From contig NZ_CP098400.1 in assembly GCF_023674465.1 (NCBI RefSeq), forward strand, positions 1,764,801-1,828,800: a stretch of 64,000 nucleotides of DNA, given 5' to 3'. Under the pieces are notes generated by a model. It did no database searches and was not told the origin of the DNA. It worked only from the letters and a program-made list of their open reading frames with translations. The translations under genes were made by a program, and so were the position numbers. Shown here one piece after another: positions 62,099 through 64,000 of this stretch (the first letter of the stretch is position 1; every line of letters begins with the position of its first letter). Source of the DNA: Xiashengella succiniciproducens. Lineage in GTDB: Bacteria > Bacteroidota > Bacteroidia > Bacteroidales > Marinilabiliaceae.

Positions 62099-63805
62099 CT
62101 AATTTGCTTTATAGAATCCCAGATCATCAATTGAAAAGTTTGAAATGAACTCTGCTCTTGATTTATTCTCAGCTCTTGCGTAACGGATAAAGGTCTCTGT
62201 TGAAGCCCTGTATTTGTCATCACGCTCAGTATCGAGCAACAGCAGGTAACCCATAATAATATGAGCTGCCATCTCAACCAGCCTGCGTGAGTGGAAGTCG
62301 AGGTACTCATTGTCGTGCATGTCAACAACTGACTTGACGGCCTTTTCATATTCCTCTGTCATTCCAATCAGGATTCTGCGATAACCGTGAAGTTCAGGCT
62401 GCAGGGGCATATTCTCAAACTCCCTGATTCTGTTAAGCAATGCACCGTTGGTTACACCACGAATAGCAGCAACCACCTGAAGTTGCGTAGTACCTTCATA
62501 GATAGTGGTGATCCTTGCATCACGGTAGATTCTTTCAATCGGATAATCCTTCATAAATCCGCTACCTCCGTGGATCTGCAAAGAGTCATAGGCTATCTGG
62601 TTACAGTACTCACTTGCCATACCCTTAAGCAAAGGTGTGAAGTAGTCGGCCAATCTCTGATAGGTTTTCATATCATCCCTTTCCTCCTTGGTCAGGGTCC
62701 TTTGCTCACTAAGGTGCATGTAGCTCTTGTAAACATCCACGTAGCGTGCTGTTTCGTAAAGCAGTGTACGGGATGCATCCAGTTTGGCCTTCATCAGTGC
62801 CAGCATTTCATACACTGCAGGAAATTCAATAATAGCCTTACCAAATTGCTTGCGTTCACGTGCATATACAAAAGCTTCGCGATAAGCGGCCTCGGAAATA
62901 CCCACCGACTGGGCTCCGATGCCCAGTCGTGCACCGTTCATAAGAGCCATTACATAGCGGATAAGCCCCATCTTACGTTCCCCCACCAATTCGGCAGGAG
63001 CATTCTTGAACACAAGTTCGCAGGTTGGTGAACCCTTGATACCCATCTTATTTTCTACGCGACGTATTGTAACAGCCTTGTGGTTGCGGTCATATATAAA
63101 CATTGACAAACCACGGCCGTCGGTAGTTCCCTGCTCACTACGGGCAAGAACCAGTGATACGTGAGCGTCACCATTTGTTATAAAACGCTTCACACCATTT
63201 AGGTACCATTTGCCATCAGCCTCATTGTATGTAGCCTTGAGCTGTACTGACTGAAGGTCGGATCCTGCATCCGGTTCGGTAAGGTCCATCGCCGCAGTCT
63301 CACCGTTGCATATTCTTGGCAGGTAACGTTCCTTTTGCTCATCATCGGCAAACTCGTTGATAGTCTCAGCGCAGTCCTGCAGACCCCATATATTAACGAA
63401 ACCTGCATCGGCGCGTGACACTATGTCGGCAGCCATGATATAGGGTACTATAGGGAAGTTCAGACCACCATATTGACGTGGTAAAGTGATACCCATCAGA
63501 CCGGCCTTAACCAGCGCATCCAGGTTTTCCTTAGTACCTTTTGCATATACCACTTCATTATTAACAATCTTAGGACCTTCGGCATCCACACCTTCTGCGT
63601 TGGGTGCCACTATATCACCGCAGATCTCCCCCACTATCTCGAGCACCTTCTCATAGCTGTCCATTGCATCTTCAAAGTCCAACGGAGCATAGTCGAACTT
63701 ATCCTTATCGACGAAGTCGCGTTCCTTGAGTGCAACTATCTTTTTCATCAGGGGGTGCCTCAGATGAAAAAGCAGGTCGGAATTATCTGTGAAAAAATTA
63801 GCCAT
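62099..63805 (-). CDS. Acyl-CoA dehydrogenase
   Basis: A 568-residue FAD-dependent acyl-CoA dehydrogenase, longer than the usual 380-400 because of an N-terminal region (to about 70) and a C-terminal extension after residue about 450. Typical blocks: MDLTEPDAGSDLQSVQLKA, GVKRFITNGDAHVSLVLARS, NKMGIKGSPTCELVFKNAPAELVG, RKQFGKAI, GGSGFMKDYPIERIYRDARITTIYEGTTQLQ. Long forms of this kind occur in Bacteroidota. It passes electrons to ETF, whose alpha subunit ends 25 bp upstream on the same strand, so the genes are co-transcribed. Confidence 0.95.
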   Translation of the reverse strand: MANFFTDNSDLLFHLRHPLMKKIVALKERDFVDKDKFDYAPLDFEDAMDSYEKVLEIVGEICGDIVAPNAEGVDAEGPKIVNNEVVYAKGTKENLDALVKAGLMGITLPRQYGGLNFPIVPYIMAADIVSRADAGFVNIWGLQDCAETINEFADDEQKERYLPRICNGETAAMDLTEPDAGSDLQSVQLKATYNEADGKWYLNGVKRFITNGDAHVSLVLARSEQGTTDGRGLSMFIYDRNHKAVTIRRVENKMGIKGSPTCELVFKNAPAELVGERKMGLIRYVMALMNGARLGIGAQSVGISEAAYREAFVYARERKQFGKAIIEFPAVYEMLALMKAKLDASRTLLYETARYVDVYKSYMHLSEQRTLTKEERDDMKTYQRLADYFTPLLKGMASEYCNQIAYDSLQIHGGSGFMKDYPIERIYRDARITTIYEGTTQLQVVAAIRGVTNGALLNRIREFENMPLQPELHGYRRILIGMTEEYEKAVKSVVDMHDNEYLDFHSRRLVEMAAHIIMGYLLLLDTERDDKYRASTETFIRYARAENKSRAEFISNFSIDDLGFYKAN

Positions 63806-63830
63806 CTTCTTGTAGTTTTCAGGTTAATAC

Positions 63831-64000
63831 CTATTTGCTGTTCTTCTTGTAATAGGTGATCATCTTAGGGATCACATCCATAACATCGCCCACTATCACA
63901 TAGTCTGCAATTCTGTTAATGGGTGCCATGGGGTCATTATTGATTGCAATAACCATTGAAGACTCCTCCATACCGGCAGTGTGCTGGATCTGTCCGGAGA
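63831..64000 (-). CDS. etfA: Electron transfer flavoprotein alpha subunit, C-terminal end
   Basis: Partial gene running off the right edge; only the last 55 or so residues are present. SGQIQHTAGM, VIAINNDPMAPI and ADYVIVGDVMDVIP are the conserved C-terminal FAD-binding pieces of EtfA. It takes electrons from acyl-CoA dehydrogenases, such as the one encoded directly downstream. Confidence 0.93.
   Translation of the reverse strand, partial: SGQIQHTAGMEESSMVIAINNDPMAPINRIADYVIVGDVMDVIPKMITYYKKNSK

Overview
The window looks like a chromosomal segment of a Bacteroidota bacterium, most likely class Bacteroidia. The signs are a gliding/type IX secretion (T9SS) surface-protein locus, a complete Bat (Bacteroides aerotolerance) operon, many TAnnTTTG -7 promoter boxes (sometimes with a TTG about 18-21 bp upstream), weak Shine-Dalgarno sites, and a DUF2027/Smr protein. 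A complete Mrp-type cation/proton antiporter operon suggests a saline or alkaline habitat. Order Marinilabiliales is a guess only.

Layout. 1-484: a decayed old-yellow-enzyme gene. 652-2866: a QOR2-type NAD(P)H oxidoreductase and a YihY membrane protein. 2901-3272: RNase P RNA (minus strand). 3278-16415 (minus): a SPOR-like secreted protein, then a three-gene surface operon read as giant adhesin (3115 aa, T9SS type B tail), PorP/SprF protein and PorE/SprD-like OmpA protein. 16641-20178: a helical orphan protein, a MATE exporter and MurB. 20206-30211: an envelope polysaccharide locus with two divergent arms (Wzc-like kinase, GT2, WecA-like on minus; Wza, Wzc, Wzi/RemB on plus; WcaF-like acetyltransferase on minus). 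30515-31673: a tiny Cys-rich protein and an EamA transporter. 31807-34521: a dihydroorotase-like gene split by an intact IS256-family element with an 8-bp target duplication. 34505-36813: a Smr protein and QueA. 37171-45565: moxR, DUF58, batA to batE. 45727-48937 (minus): HtpG, DUF4395, DJ-1. 49072-51519: a three-domain acyl-activating/ACP/acyltransferase protein. 51568-60029: a tightly packed run of DUF554, AmgK-RapZ fusion, mrpABCDEFG and MurU-like genes. 60144-64000 (minus): small lipoprotein, aldehyde dehydrogenase, acyl-CoA dehydrogenase and the end of etfA.

Most unusual system. Between 51568 and 60029 a predicted amino-sugar kinase fused to the C-terminal (sugar-sensing) domain of RapZ, and a MurU-like nucleotidyltransferase, bracket a seven-subunit Mrp antiporter. 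Gene ends overlap or nearly touch throughout, apart from a 55-bp gap before mrpA. The kinase and nucleotidyltransferase resemble the AmgK/MurU peptidoglycan-sugar salvage pair known in Pseudomonas. The arrangement suggests coupling of cell-wall sugar recycling with sodium/proton homeostasis, which is inference from gene order and domain content.

Other points: three nearly identical 798-bp tandem repeats inside the giant adhesin; precise IS insertion that can be undone on paper to restore an open frame; an rnpB promoter box that overlaps the stop codon of the upstream gene; and several compact hairpins between genes. Functional names rest on recognition of motifs and gene order by eye; no database search was run.
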